Source: Desulfuromonadaceae bacterium (GTDB lineage Bacteria; Desulfobacterota; Desulfuromonadia; Desulfuromonadales; JAHYIW01). Taken from it: a stretch of DNA of 64,000 nt. Made by a program: the position numbers and the translations under genes. The number at the start of each line of letters is the position of its first letter. The first letter of the stretch is position 1. The notes beneath the pieces were generated by a model, which worked only from the letters and a program-made list of their open reading frames with translations, made no database searches and was not told the DNA's origin. Below, one piece after another: positions 32,587-40,429 of this stretch. Where the stretch lies: assembly GCA_019429445.1 (NCBI GenBank), contig JAHYIW010000012.1, positions 1-64,000 of the forward strand. The letters are read 5' to 3'.

Positions 32587-33603
32587 ATGTATAAAAACTG
32601 GAGAGACCTGATCAGACCAAAGCGCCTCCAGATTGATTCCGATACGCTGACCGGAGCTTATGGCAAGTTTGAGGCTGAGCCGTTTGAGCGTGGCTTCGGG
32701 ACGACCCTTGGCAACTCGCTGCGGCGGGTACTCTTGTCATCCTTGCAGGGAGCAGCAATTACGTCGGTGCGCGTCAAAGGTGTATTGCACGAATTCTCGA
32801 CGATTCCCGGTGTGACCGAGGATATGACCGATATTATTCTGAATCTGAAAGGGGTTCTGCTGCGCCTCCATGGTCACGATATGCGTAATATCCGTATCGT
32901 AAAAAAAGGGGCAGGTCCGATTGTTGCCGGTGATATTGTCACTGACAACAACGTAGAGATTCTCAACCCCGATCACCATATTGCCACTTGCGGTAAAGAA
33001 GCAGATGTCGAGATGGATATGACCGTAGCGTTGGGCAAAGGTTACGTGCCTGCTGACCGTAATCGGGACGAAAAATTTCCGGTCGGGACGATTCCGATTG
33101 ATTCGATTTTTTCTCCGATCAAAAAAGTCAATTTTGCGGTAACCAATGCTCGGGTCGGTCAGATTACCGATTATGACAAGTTGACCCTCGAAGTTTGGAC
33201 CGATGCCAGTATCCGTCCTGATGATGCTGTTGCTTACGCAGCAAAAATTTTGAAAGAGCAGCTGCAAATTTTTATCAACTTTGATGAGAATATCGAGCCT
33301 GCGCCAGACGAGCGTGAAGATGAATCGCGCAAGATCAATGAAAACCTCTATCGGAGTGTTGAGGAACTTGAGCTGTCGGTGCGCAGTGCGAACTGCCTGA
33401 AAAATGCAGATATTCATTTGATCGGTGAACTGGTTCAGAAAACTGAAGCCGAGATGCTTAAAACGCAGAATTTTGGTCGCAAATCCTTGAATGAAATTAA
33501 GGATACTATGGCTGAAATGGGGCTCACTCTCGGGATGCAGGTCGACAATTTCCCCGATCCGGATTATATGAAGATGATGCAGAAGGCTGAAGAAGAAGAG
33601 TGA
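32587..33603 (+). CDS. rpoA: RNA polymerase alpha subunit
   Basis: Alpha dimerises to start polymerase assembly and its C-terminal domain contacts UP elements and activators. The 338-residue protein has the N-terminal domain with [20 protein letters not shown] (about 36-55) and the C-terminal domain with [20 protein letters not shown], joined by an acidic linker. A GGAGG site precedes the ATG. Confidence 0.99.
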   Translation: MYKNWRDLIRPKRLQIDSDTLTGAYGKFEAEPFERGFGTTLGNSLRRVLLSSLQGAAITSVRVKGVLHEFSTIPGVTEDMTDIILNLKGVLLRLHGHDMRNIRIVKKGAGPIVAGDIVTDNNVEILNPDHHIATCGKEADVEMDMTVALGKGYVPADRNRDEKFPVGTIPIDSIFSPIKKVNFAVTNARVGQITDYDKLTLEVWTDASIRPDDAVAYAAKILKEQLQIFINFDENIEPAPDEREDESRKINENLYRSVEELELSVRSANCLKNADIHLIGELVQKTEAEMLKTQNFGRKSLNEIKDTMAEMGLTLGMQVDNFPDPDYMKMMQKAEEEE

Positions 33604-33643
33604 TTTTCAGCCCGGTGATATTTAGGAAAGGAATCGTTAAACG

Positions 33644-34177
33644 ATGCGTCACAATAATACAGGCAGACGGCTCGGTCGTAACTCCAGCCACCGCAAGTCG
33701 ATGCTGCGCAACATGGTAACATCCCTGTTTGAGCACGAGAAAATTACCACCACTGATGCGCGTGCCAAAGAACTGCGGAAGTTGGCAGACAAGCTCATTA
33801 CCCTTGGCAAACGCGGTGATCTGCATGCCCGTCGTCAAGCTCTGGAAGTTGTTTTCGACAAGACCATTGTCGCCAAACTTTTTGAACGGATAGCCCCGCG
33901 TTATGCAGATCGTCCTGGCGGTTATACCCGGATTGTCAAGCTCGGTTCGCGTTCTGGAGATAATGCTTCAACATCGATTATTGAGCTTGTGGAAGAGAAC
34001 TTCACCCCGAAACCGAAAAAAGCCAAGCCCGTTGTTGCCGAATCGGGTGTTGCTGAGCCTGGTGCAGAGGCAGTTGAGGAAATTTCCAGCGTCGAAGAGG
34101 TTGCTGCGGAGACTGTTGAGCCTGCGACCGATGATGTTACGGAAGACGAGCAAAAAGACGAGCAAAAAGACGCTTGA
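33644..34177 (+). CDS. rplQ: 50S ribosomal protein L17 with long acidic tail
   Basis: L17 lies near the tunnel exit. Residues 1-116 or so form a normal L17 ([50 protein letters not shown]). The protein then continues for about 60 residues rich in Glu, Ala and Val, ending [11 protein letters not shown], for 177 in all. The tail is probably disordered. It is the last gene of the cluster; an intrinsic terminator follows. Confidence 0.96.
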   Translation: MRHNNTGRRLGRNSSHRKSMLRNMVTSLFEHEKITTTDARAKELRKLADKLITLGKRGDLHARRQALEVVFDKTIVAKLFERIAPRYADRPGGYTRIVKLGSRSGDNASTSIIELVEENFTPKPKKAKPVVAESGVAEPGAEAVEEISSVEEVAAETVEPATDDVTEDEQKDEQKDA

Positions 34178-34198
34178 GATTCACTTTATAACGCATAA

Positions 34199-34236
34199 AA
34201 AAGGCAGGGTCCGTGTGACCTTGCCTTTTATTATAT
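34199..34236 (+). terminator. Rho-independent terminator of the ribosomal supercluster
   Basis: A 13-bp stem (34199-34211 with 34217-34229, one G-T pair) closes a CGTGT loop and is followed by TTTTATTATAT. It lies 22 nt after rplQ. Confidence 0.85.
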
Positions 34237-34338
34237 GCTGAAAAATTTCTGAGGTTGGCTTCCAATAGTGGACACACTGTAAGGGCCGGACATTACATCT
34301 GGCCTTGTTTGCCCATCATTCACGAAAACATTTAAGGT

Positions 34339-34503
34339 TCAAAACCCCACCCCGCCGCCGACCGACAGGTGAACGAATGTGTCAACATATTCGTCTTTTA
34401 CCGTCACCGAGCGGTAGTCAATTTTGACGACTTCCAGCCACTCGTCGCTGATCTTGTCGCATTCTCCATAGGATAGAGTAAGAGGCAGGGGATACCTGCC
34501 CAT
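34339..34503 (-). pseudogene. Short coding remnant, possibly the C-terminus of an outer-membrane protein
   Basis: A 54-codon minus-strand frame ends with alternating hydrophobic/polar residues and a terminal Gly-Phe (VDTFVHLSVGGGVGF), as seen at the ends of outer-membrane beta-barrels. An in-frame stop lies 6 codons upstream of its ATG and no signal peptide is present. It is therefore either a truncated 3' fragment of a barrel gene or a chance frame. No homologue is recognised. Confidence 0.3.
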
Positions 34504-34650
34504 CCTCACCAAACCGTGTCATGAGGTCCTGTTTCCCTATGCCCCGACGATGCAGATGCAATCGCTTGATTATGGTGTCTCGCGTAAACTATCTTGTCCG
34601 GTTTGACGACAATTAAGAGGGCCGGTTGATTTTCGTTATTTTCTTAGGTG

Positions 34651-34791
34651 TTACTTCTTCCGATAGCTCTCTCCTTCGATTTCAATAATGCTGGCATGAT
34701 GAATAAGCCGGTCGATCACGGCCACGGTCATCAACGTATCGACAAAGATTTGATCCCATTGGCTGCCGAAGTTTGACACTCTCAACGACAT
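34651..34791 (-). pseudogene. IstB (IS21-family helper ATPase) C-terminal remnant
   Basis: The minus-strand frame ends with SQWDQIFVDTLMTVAVIDR, then LIHHASIIEIEGESYRKK and a stop. This matches the last about 40 residues of IstB-type ATP-binding proteins of IS21 elements (the x-QW-D-IF-D...IDRLIHHA...EGESYR pattern). The Walker A/B part and the IstA transposase are absent. Only a 46-codon frame is left, so the element is a dead scar in the rplQ-pyc gap. Confidence 0.75.
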
Positions 34792-34810
34792 GAATTCCAA
34801 ACTAAACTAG

Positions 34811-34854
34811 GGGACTTTCAGTCACTAAGAAACCGATGCACTTTCAGTGCATAG
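34811..34854. repeat. Twin short palindromes next to the IS scar
   Basis: GACTTTCAGTC and ATGCACTTTCAGTGCAT occur within about 40 bp and share the core ACTTTCAGT. The second forms a 7-bp stem with a 3-nt loop. On the minus strand they follow pyc and could act as a weak 3' end; alternatively they belong to the IS scar. The rest of 34237-34650 shows no intact gene. Confidence 0.4.
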
Positions 34855-34858
34855 TGCT

Positions 34859-37800
34859 TTACTCAAGGACAATCAGTAAATCACCCTGATCGATCTGATC
34901 TCCTTCTTTAAAGCGGACCTCCGCAACGACGCCATCAGTTTTGGCTTTGACATTGGTCTCCATCTTCATTGCTTCGGTCGTCAGCACGGTTTCTCCCGCT
35001 GTGACCGTTTCTCCGACAGTCACCAGCAGTTTGAAAATTTTGCCCGGCATTGGCGCGCCGATCTGCTTGTCATCCCCCGAATCGGCTTTGTCATGCGTTA
35101 CTTCGCTCGATTCGACAGACAGATCCTTGACCACGATCTGGCGTGGTTCACCGTTGAGTTCAAAGTAAATGTTGCGTGTGGCGTCGTCCTGAATTCGCCC
35201 GATGGCGTTGAGCTTGATAATCAGGGTTTTGCCCGGCTGGATGTCGATGGAAACCTCGTCCCCAGGTTCCAGCCCGTAGAAAAAGACGGGGGTCGGGAGG
35301 ACCGATGTGTCGCTGAATTCCTGACGATGCCGATCAAATTCCTCAAAGACCCCCGGATAGAGAACCGCTGACAGAACATCTCCAGCGTTGGCCGGGTGAC
35401 CAATCCGGCTTTCCAGTTCCTGCTTTTTGGCCGCAAAGTCCACCGGTTCCAACAGTTCGCCGGGACGGCAGGTGAGTGGTTCTTCCCCTTTGAGAATAAT
35501 CTTCTGCAACTCTGGAGGGAACCCGCCGTAGGGCTGACCAATCATCCCTTTGAAGAAATCGACCACCCCTTGCGGAAAGGCCAGGTCGGCACCACGCTCG
35601 AACACGTCTTTGGGCTCCAAATTGTTCTGCACCATGAACATCGCCATATCGCCGACGATTTTTGAAGAGGGGGTTACCTTGACCAGATCGCCAAACATAT
35701 CGTTCACTTTACGATACATCTCCTTGCATTCTTCCCAGCGGTGACCGAGCCCGAGTCCTTCGACCTGCGGCTTGTAGTTTGAATATTGCCCACCGGGAAT
35801 CTCGTGATGGTACACCTGTGCCGTGCCGCTGCGCAGCTCGGATTCGAAGGGTGCGTAATAGGTGCGAACCGTCTCCCAGTAGTTGGCGAGGAGTTGCATG
35901 TTTTTTTGATCGAGTTTTGGATCCCAGATGGTGCCTTCAAACGTTGCCAGCATCGCGTTGAGATTCGGTTGCGCAGTCAGGCCGGAGATCGAGGAGAGGG
36001 CCGCGTCGACGATATCGCATCCCGCCTGGGCGGCCATCATCAGCATCGCACCACCGTTGCTTGAGGTGTCGTGGGTGTGGAGGTGAATCGGAATCCCGAT
36101 CTCCTGTTTGAGTGCCTTGACCAGCTTTTCAGCGGCGAACGGTTTGAGCAACCCGGCCATATCCTTGATCGCCAGAATATGTGCGCCCATATTCTCCAGC
36201 TCTTTCGCCATCGACACATAATAGGAGAGGGGGTATTTGTCACGTTTTGGATCGAGGATGTCGCCGGTATAGCAGATTGATGCTTCGCACACGGCGTTGG
36301 TTTGTTCACGCACGGCGTCCATGGCCACCTGCATCCCCTTGACCCAGTTCAGCGAATCAAAAATCCGGAAGATGTCGATGCCGCTGTTCTCCGCCTTGAT
36401 GACGAACTCCTGGACCACGTTGTCCGCATAATTGGTGTATCCCACCGCGTTGGAGCCGCGCAGCAACATCTGAAAGAGAATGTTCGGTACTTTCTTGCGC
36501 AACCGTTCCAGCCGTTTCCAGGGGTCTTCGCGCAAAAAGCGCATCGAGACGTCGTAGGTTGCTCCCCCCCACATTTCAAGTGAGAACAGTCCACCACCGA
36601 GATGGGCGGTCGCTTCAGCAATCCGCTCAAGGTCATAGGTTCGGATGCGGGTTGCCATCAGCGACTGGTGGGCATCACGCCAGGTGGTGTCGGTAACCAG
36701 GAGCTGTTTGTTGGCAAGTGCCCACTCTGCCAGTCCCTGCGGACCTTTGGCGAGCAGGATGTCGCGGGTGCCGCGCGGGTGTTGTTGGTTGTATGGAATC
36801 TCCGGTACTTCCGGTTCGCGCAAATCTTTGAAGCGCAGTGCGTTCCCCTGTTTGATGCCGGGGTAGCCGTTGACCGAAATGTTGCCGATGAAACTGAGCA
36901 GCTTGTTGGCGCGATCTTGCTTGACCGGCAATTTAAACACTTCCGGGTGTTCATCAAGGAATGACGTGTCACATTCCCCGGCGAGAAAGAGCGGATGCGT
37001 GATGACGCGCTCCAGAAAGCCGATATTGGTCTTGACTCCGCGAATACGGAATTCCTGCAGCGCGCGATCCATGGTGCGCGAGGCATCGCGAAAAGTTAAT
37101 CCCCAGGTTGAGATCTTGACCAGCAAGGAGTCGTAGTGCGGGGTGATGATTGCTCCGGCGTAACCGGCGGCGGCGTCAAGACGTACCCCGAACCCGGCGG
37201 CGGTGCGATAGGCTTTGATAATTCCAAAATCCGGGGCGAAATTATTGTTCGGATCTTCGGTCGTAATGCGTGCCTGGATCGCAAAGCCCCGCAGTTCAAT
37301 GTCCTTCTGACTTTTGATGCCGATCTCCGGGTCAGAGAGCTTGTGCCCCTGGGCAATGCGAATCTGGGCCTGCACCAGGTTGCGCATCGTCACCAGTTCG
37401 GTTACGGTATGCTCAACCTGGATGCGGGGATTGACTTCGATAAAGTAAAAATCGCCGTTCTTGTCCATCAGAAATTCAATTGTACCGGCATTGACATAGT
37501 TGACCGCTCCGGCGATTTTCAGCGCATAGGCGCACAGCTGCTCACGTTTCTTTTTAGTCAGGTAGAGTGACGGAGCGATTTCAATGACTTTTTGATGGCG
37601 GCGCTGGATCGAACAGTCGCGTTCGTAAAAATGGACCAGGTTGCCGTGCTTGTCGCCGAGGATCTGAACCTCGACATGTTTCGGCTTTTCGATATATTTT
37701 TCGAGAAAAATGGTGGCATTGCCGAACGCCGCCTGTGCCTCCGAGGCGGCTGACTTAAGTCCTTCGAGCAGTTCCTTCTGATTCTGGGCCACCCGCATAC

Positions 37801-38314
37801 CACGGCCACCGCCTCCGGCCGAAGCCTTGACAATGATCGGATAGCCACACGATTTGGCGAAGATCAGGGCCTCCTCTTCGCTGGTGACCGGATCTTTCGT
37901 GCCCGGTACCACCGGGACTCCGGCCTCGGTTGCAACCTTGCGCCCGGAAACCTTGTCACCGAGAAGACGCTGAATCTCGGGGGTGGGGCCAATGAATGCA
38001 ATCCCCGCACGCTCACATGCTTCGGCAAAATCGGCATTTTCCGATAAAAAACCGTAGCCAGGGTGAATCGCGTCGACATCTTTGCGGCGTGCCAGGTCGA
38101 TGATTTCGTCGATACTCAGATAGACGTCGACCGGCCCCTTGCCTTTGCCGATCTGGTAGGCCTCGTCAGCTTTGTAACGATGCAGTGACAGCTTGTCTCC
38201 CTCCGAATAGATCGCTACCGTGTTCATTCCCAGTTCGGTGCAGGCGCGAAAAATCCGGATCGCAATTTCGCCGCGGTTAGCTGCCATGACTTTCTTGAAT
38301 TTCTTTACTGTCAT
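34859..38314 (-). CDS. pyc: Pyruvate carboxylase
   Basis: It makes oxaloacetate from pyruvate, bicarbonate and ATP, refilling the TCA cycle. The 1151-residue single-chain enzyme has biotin carboxylase first (KVMAANRGEIAIRIFRACTELG; glycine-rich ATP loop KASAGGGGRGMR; RDCSIQRRHQKV), then the carboxyltransferase barrel from about 520 (DTTWRDAHQSLMATR, HTHDTSSNG), and a C-terminal biotinyl domain with EAMKMETNV, the lysine being the biotin site. I chose ATG 38314 with TTGGAG 9 nt upstream. It is divergent from the tetR operon across a 557-bp palindrome-rich gap. Confidence 0.97.
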   Translation of the reverse strand: MTVKKFKKVMAANRGEIAIRIFRACTELGMNTVAIYSEGDKLSLHRYKADEAYQIGKGKGPVDVYLSIDEIIDLARRKDVDAIHPGYGFLSENADFAEACERAGIAFIGPTPEIQRLLGDKVSGRKVATEAGVPVVPGTKDPVTSEEEALIFAKSCGYPIIVKASAGGGGRGMRVAQNQKELLEGLKSAASEAQAAFGNATIFLEKYIEKPKHVEVQILGDKHGNLVHFYERDCSIQRRHQKVIEIAPSLYLTKKKREQLCAYALKIAGAVNYVNAGTIEFLMDKNGDFYFIEVNPRIQVEHTVTELVTMRNLVQAQIRIAQGHKLSDPEIGIKSQKDIELRGFAIQARITTEDPNNNFAPDFGIIKAYRTAAGFGVRLDAAAGYAGAIITPHYDSLLVKISTWGLTFRDASRTMDRALQEFRIRGVKTNIGFLERVITHPLFLAGECDTSFLDEHPEVFKLPVKQDRANKLLSFIGNISVNGYPGIKQGNALRFKDLREPEVPEIPYNQQHPRGTRDILLAKGPQGLAEWALANKQLLVTDTTWRDAHQSLMATRIRTYDLERIAEATAHLGGGLFSLEMWGGATYDVSMRFLREDPWKRLERLRKKVPNILFQMLLRGSNAVGYTNYADNVVQEFVIKAENSGIDIFRIFDSLNWVKGMQVAMDAVREQTNAVCEASICYTGDILDPKRDKYPLSYYVSMAKELENMGAHILAIKDMAGLLKPFAAEKLVKALKQEIGIPIHLHTHDTSSNGGAMLMMAAQAGCDIVDAALSSISGLTAQPNLNAMLATFEGTIWDPKLDQKNMQLLANYWETVRTYYAPFESELRSGTAQVYHHEIPGGQYSNYKPQVEGLGLGHRWEECKEMYRKVNDMFGDLVKVTPSSKIVGDMAMFMVQNNLEPKDVFERGADLAFPQGVVDFFKGMIGQPYGGFPPELQKIILKGEEPLTCRPGELLEPVDFAAKKQELESRIGHPANAGDVLSAVLYPGVFEEFDRHRQEFSDTSVLPTPVFFYGLEPGDEVSIDIQPGKTLIIKLNAIGRIQDDATRNIYFELNGEPRQIVVKDLSVESSEVTHDKADSGDDKQIGAPMPGKIFKLLVTVGETVTAGETVLTTEAMKMETNVKAKTDGVVAEVRFKEGDQIDQGDLLIVLE

Positions 38315-38440
38315 TGAATGGTTCTCCAAAAGTGGTTGCTGAAACAGATTTTTGATTCTATCAAAGTTTTAAACAAAATCAGCATAATTGAAATTTTTAC
38401 TAACGCTAAATAATCTTTTAATTGCAATGGTTTATGAAAG

Positions 38441-38448
38441 TTGTATAC
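38441..38448. promoter_or_regulatory. TTGTATAC half-site upstream of pyc
   Basis: The octamer TTGTATAC, identical to one arm of the palindrome at 38672, lies about 127 bp upstream of the pyc start, where a pyc promoter could be. It may be a second, weaker binding site for the same regulator. Confidence 0.3.
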
Positions 38449-38497
38449 GCCGTGGACTATAATATCTGAACAACTGTACTGTCAAGGGACAATCGAT

Positions 38498-38540
38498 GTT
38501 GAAATATACGAACAATCGACAAATAGTGCTATATTTCAAC
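38498..38540. repeat. 11-bp perfect inverted repeat in the pyc-tetR gap
   Basis: GTTGAAATATA (38498-38508) and TATATTTCAAC (38530-38540) are perfect inverted copies separated by 21 nt. The arms are AT-rich and two helical turns or so apart, like a looping operator, or they form a stem in RNA. Confidence 0.5.
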
Positions 38541-38671
38541 TCATTTAATTCTAAATTAGTGCTGTCGCGATCAGGTCGACGCAGTTTCGAAACGATTAAA
38601 AACTATTTAAATCCAGTATTTTGTGGCGATTTATTTGCATTATTAACAGACATGATGGCAGATGATTTATT

Positions 38672-38688
38672 TTGTATACAGTATACAA
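38672..38688. promoter_or_regulatory. 17-bp perfect palindrome, operator candidate
   Basis: TTGTATACAGTATACAA is a perfect palindrome around a central A. TTGTATAC-type sites resemble operators of GntR/FadR-family regulators, but no such regulator is encoded in the window, so the binding protein is unknown. The surrounding gap (38315-38871) has no convincing gene. Confidence 0.5.
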
Positions 38689-38804
38689 TAACCACTTTTT
38701 TATGTGCTTTAAACTTTTTTTCGCGAGCTTTGTTCGTTGTGTTGTCTCATCGTTGTCAGCGACGTTCCGGCATGGCGCTACGGTGAGGTGCTGCGTAAAG
38801 TTTC

Positions 38805-38832
38805 TTGACATCCTGGAGTCAGCTGGTATTAA
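38805..38832 (+). promoter_or_regulatory. Sigma-70 promoter of the tetR operon
   Basis: TTGACA (38805-38810) and TATTAA (38827-38832) are separated by 16 nt. The predicted start lies inside the adjacent inverted repeat. Confidence 0.6.
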
Positions 38833-38834
38833 TA

Positions 38835-38858
38835 AAAAAACAGGATGGTCTGTTTTTT
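38835..38858. promoter_or_regulatory. Inverted repeat at the tetR transcription start, likely autoregulatory operator
   Basis: AAAAAACAG and CTGTTTTTT are perfect 9-bp inverted arms around GATGGT. The repeat begins 2 nt after the -10 box and ends just before the ribosome-binding site of the TetR gene. This is a typical repressor position. A terminator-like hairpin is the other reading. Confidence 0.55.
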
Positions 38859-38871
38859 CGGAGGTCGAATT

Positions 38872-39459
38872 ATGGCAACCAAGGGTGAAATCACGCGGAC
38901 AAAAATTCTTGATGAAGCCGCGCAAGTTTTTCAGCGCAAAGGATTCTTGACCACGACTATTAACGATCTGCTGGATGCAACCGGCATAACCAAAGGAAAT
39001 CTCTATTTTCACTTTGCCAGCAAGGAAGAGGTCGGTCTCGAAGTTTTGCGGCAGGCGCAAGCTGCCTTCCGGCTATTTCTGGACGACGCCCTGCACGGGG
39101 ACACCCCCGGAGCGAGGCTGGATAATTTTTTCCGTCATGCCCTGGAGCGAAATCGCAGCAAAGGATTTGTCGGCGGTTGCCTGTTCGGCAACACGGCGCT
39201 CGAAACCTGCGACAATGCGCCACCTTTTGCGGCACTGGTCAGCGAGGTTTTTGCCGAATGGATCGGCAAACTGGAAGAAACGATTCGAGCCGCCCAGGCG
39301 AGCGGCGAGCTCCGTCAGGATCTGCCCGCCGACCAGCTGGCCGAACTCGTGGTGGAAACGATTGAAGGCGGGATCATGCAATCCCGGCTGAAAAAAGAGG
39401 GAGCCCCGCTCAAGCGGGCACTTGACTCATTGCGGGTTCTGCTCGAACTCAAATCTTGA
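38872..39459 (+). CDS. TetR-family regulator, NemR/AcuR-like
   Basis: This 195-residue protein has an N-terminal TetR helix-turn-helix (TRTKILDEAAQVFQRKGF then TTTINDLLDATGITKGNLYFHF, about 9-48). The ligand domain contains GGCLFGNTALETCD with Cys103 and Cys113. The GC-x-x-GN-x-x-x-E signature is shared with NemR/AcuR-type regulators, where a cysteine near this place senses electrophiles or oxidants. I chose ATG 38872 because GGAGG lies 7 nt before it. It heads an operon with the radical SAM and flavoprotein genes and probably represses it through the inverted repeat at its start. The inducer is unknown. Confidence 0.88.
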   Translation: MATKGEITRTKILDEAAQVFQRKGFLTTTINDLLDATGITKGNLYFHFASKEEVGLEVLRQAQAAFRLFLDDALHGDTPGARLDNFFRHALERNRSKGFVGGCLFGNTALETCDNAPPFAALVSEVFAEWIGKLEETIRAAQASGELRQDLPADQLAELVVETIEGGIMQSRLKKEGAPLKRALDSLRVLLELKS

Positions 39460-39500
39460 CACGCACACAAAGAAGATCAGGAAACTACCGGAGAGCTTTT

Positions 39501-40418
39501 ATGAAGATGAACAGCACTGACGACACCTGGTTCACCACCAGCCAAAATGAGCCACGTGGTTATATTCAGCCCCGGCTGCTTGACGAGCTTTGGTTTCACA
39601 CCGGAACCAACTGCAACCTGCGCTGCCCGTTCTGTTTTGAAGGCGCAAGGCCGGGGGACAACCGCATCGAGTTTCTGACCCTGGCAGATGCCCGGTGCTT
39701 TATCGACGAAGCGCTGGAACTCGGGGTCAAAAAGTTTTCCTTCACCGGCGGTGAGCCGTTTGTCAACCCGCAGTTTGTTACCATTTTAGAGACCGCTTTG
39801 GAGCATCGTCCCTGCCTGGTGTTGACCAACGCCACCGAGCCGCTGATGAACCGCATGGCCAAGGTGGTTGGGCTGGCCAATAAGCCGAATCCGCTCAAGT
39901 TCCGGGTCAGCCTGGATCATCCCGACCCGGCCAGACACGACGCGGCACGCGGCACGGGGAATTTCAACAAAGCGCTCGACACGCTGGGACGGCTCCATCG
40001 GGCCGGTTTTGGTGTCTCTATCGCCCGTCTGATGCTTCCGGACGAGGACAGCGCCGTCGTGGATCGCAGCTATGTTCCCTTTTTCCGCAGTGTCGGTGTT
40101 CCCGACGATATCACCATCATCAAGTTTCCGGAATTTCATCTGTCCGGCTCTTCCCATCAGGTCCCGGAGATCACCGAAACCTGTATGAGCCATTATTTGA
40201 GCGCCGAGCAGCGTGCCGCCTTCATGTGTCATTTCAGCAAGATGATTGTGCGTAAAAACGGGCAGTGTGGCGTATATGCCTGTACCCTGGTGGATGACGT
40301 CCAGGGGTACGATCTGGGACCAACGCTGAAGGCCGCCATGGACAGGCGGGTCATGCTCGGTCATCACCGCTGTTATTCCTGTTTCGCCTGTGGTGCCAGC
40401 TGTTCGGAAAACGAATAA
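39501..40418 (+). CDS. Radical SAM protein with cysteine-rich C-terminus
   Basis: The 305-residue protein has the radical SAM cluster motif C38-x3-C42-x2-C45 (CNLRCPFC) and the glycine-rich SAM-binding strand FSFTGGEP (about 75-82). The C-terminus ends in a dense cysteine group (C291, C294, C297, C301), with further Cys in CHFSK and CGVYAC, which suggests at least one auxiliary iron-sulfur cluster as in SPASM/twitch enzymes. Substrate and product cannot be assigned. GGAG lies 8 nt before ATG 39501. It lies 41 nt after the TetR gene and 11 nt before the flavoprotein gene, so all three are probably co-transcribed. Confidence 0.85.
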   Translation: MKMNSTDDTWFTTSQNEPRGYIQPRLLDELWFHTGTNCNLRCPFCFEGARPGDNRIEFLTLADARCFIDEALELGVKKFSFTGGEPFVNPQFVTILETALEHRPCLVLTNATEPLMNRMAKVVGLANKPNPLKFRVSLDHPDPARHDAARGTGNFNKALDTLGRLHRAGFGVSIARLMLPDEDSAVVDRSYVPFFRSVGVPDDITIIKFPEFHLSGSSHQVPEITETCMSHYLSAEQRAAFMCHFSKMIVRKNGQCGVYACTLVDDVQGYDLGPTLKAAMDRRVMLGHHRCYSCFACGASCSENE

Positions 40419-40429
40419 AGGGGTTCATC

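Noticed and set aside
34263-34292. An imperfect hairpin AAGGGCCGGA ... TCTGGCCTT as a second terminator
   Set aside because: Bulges and a weak T tract; the terminator at 34199-34236 already explains the end of the cluster.
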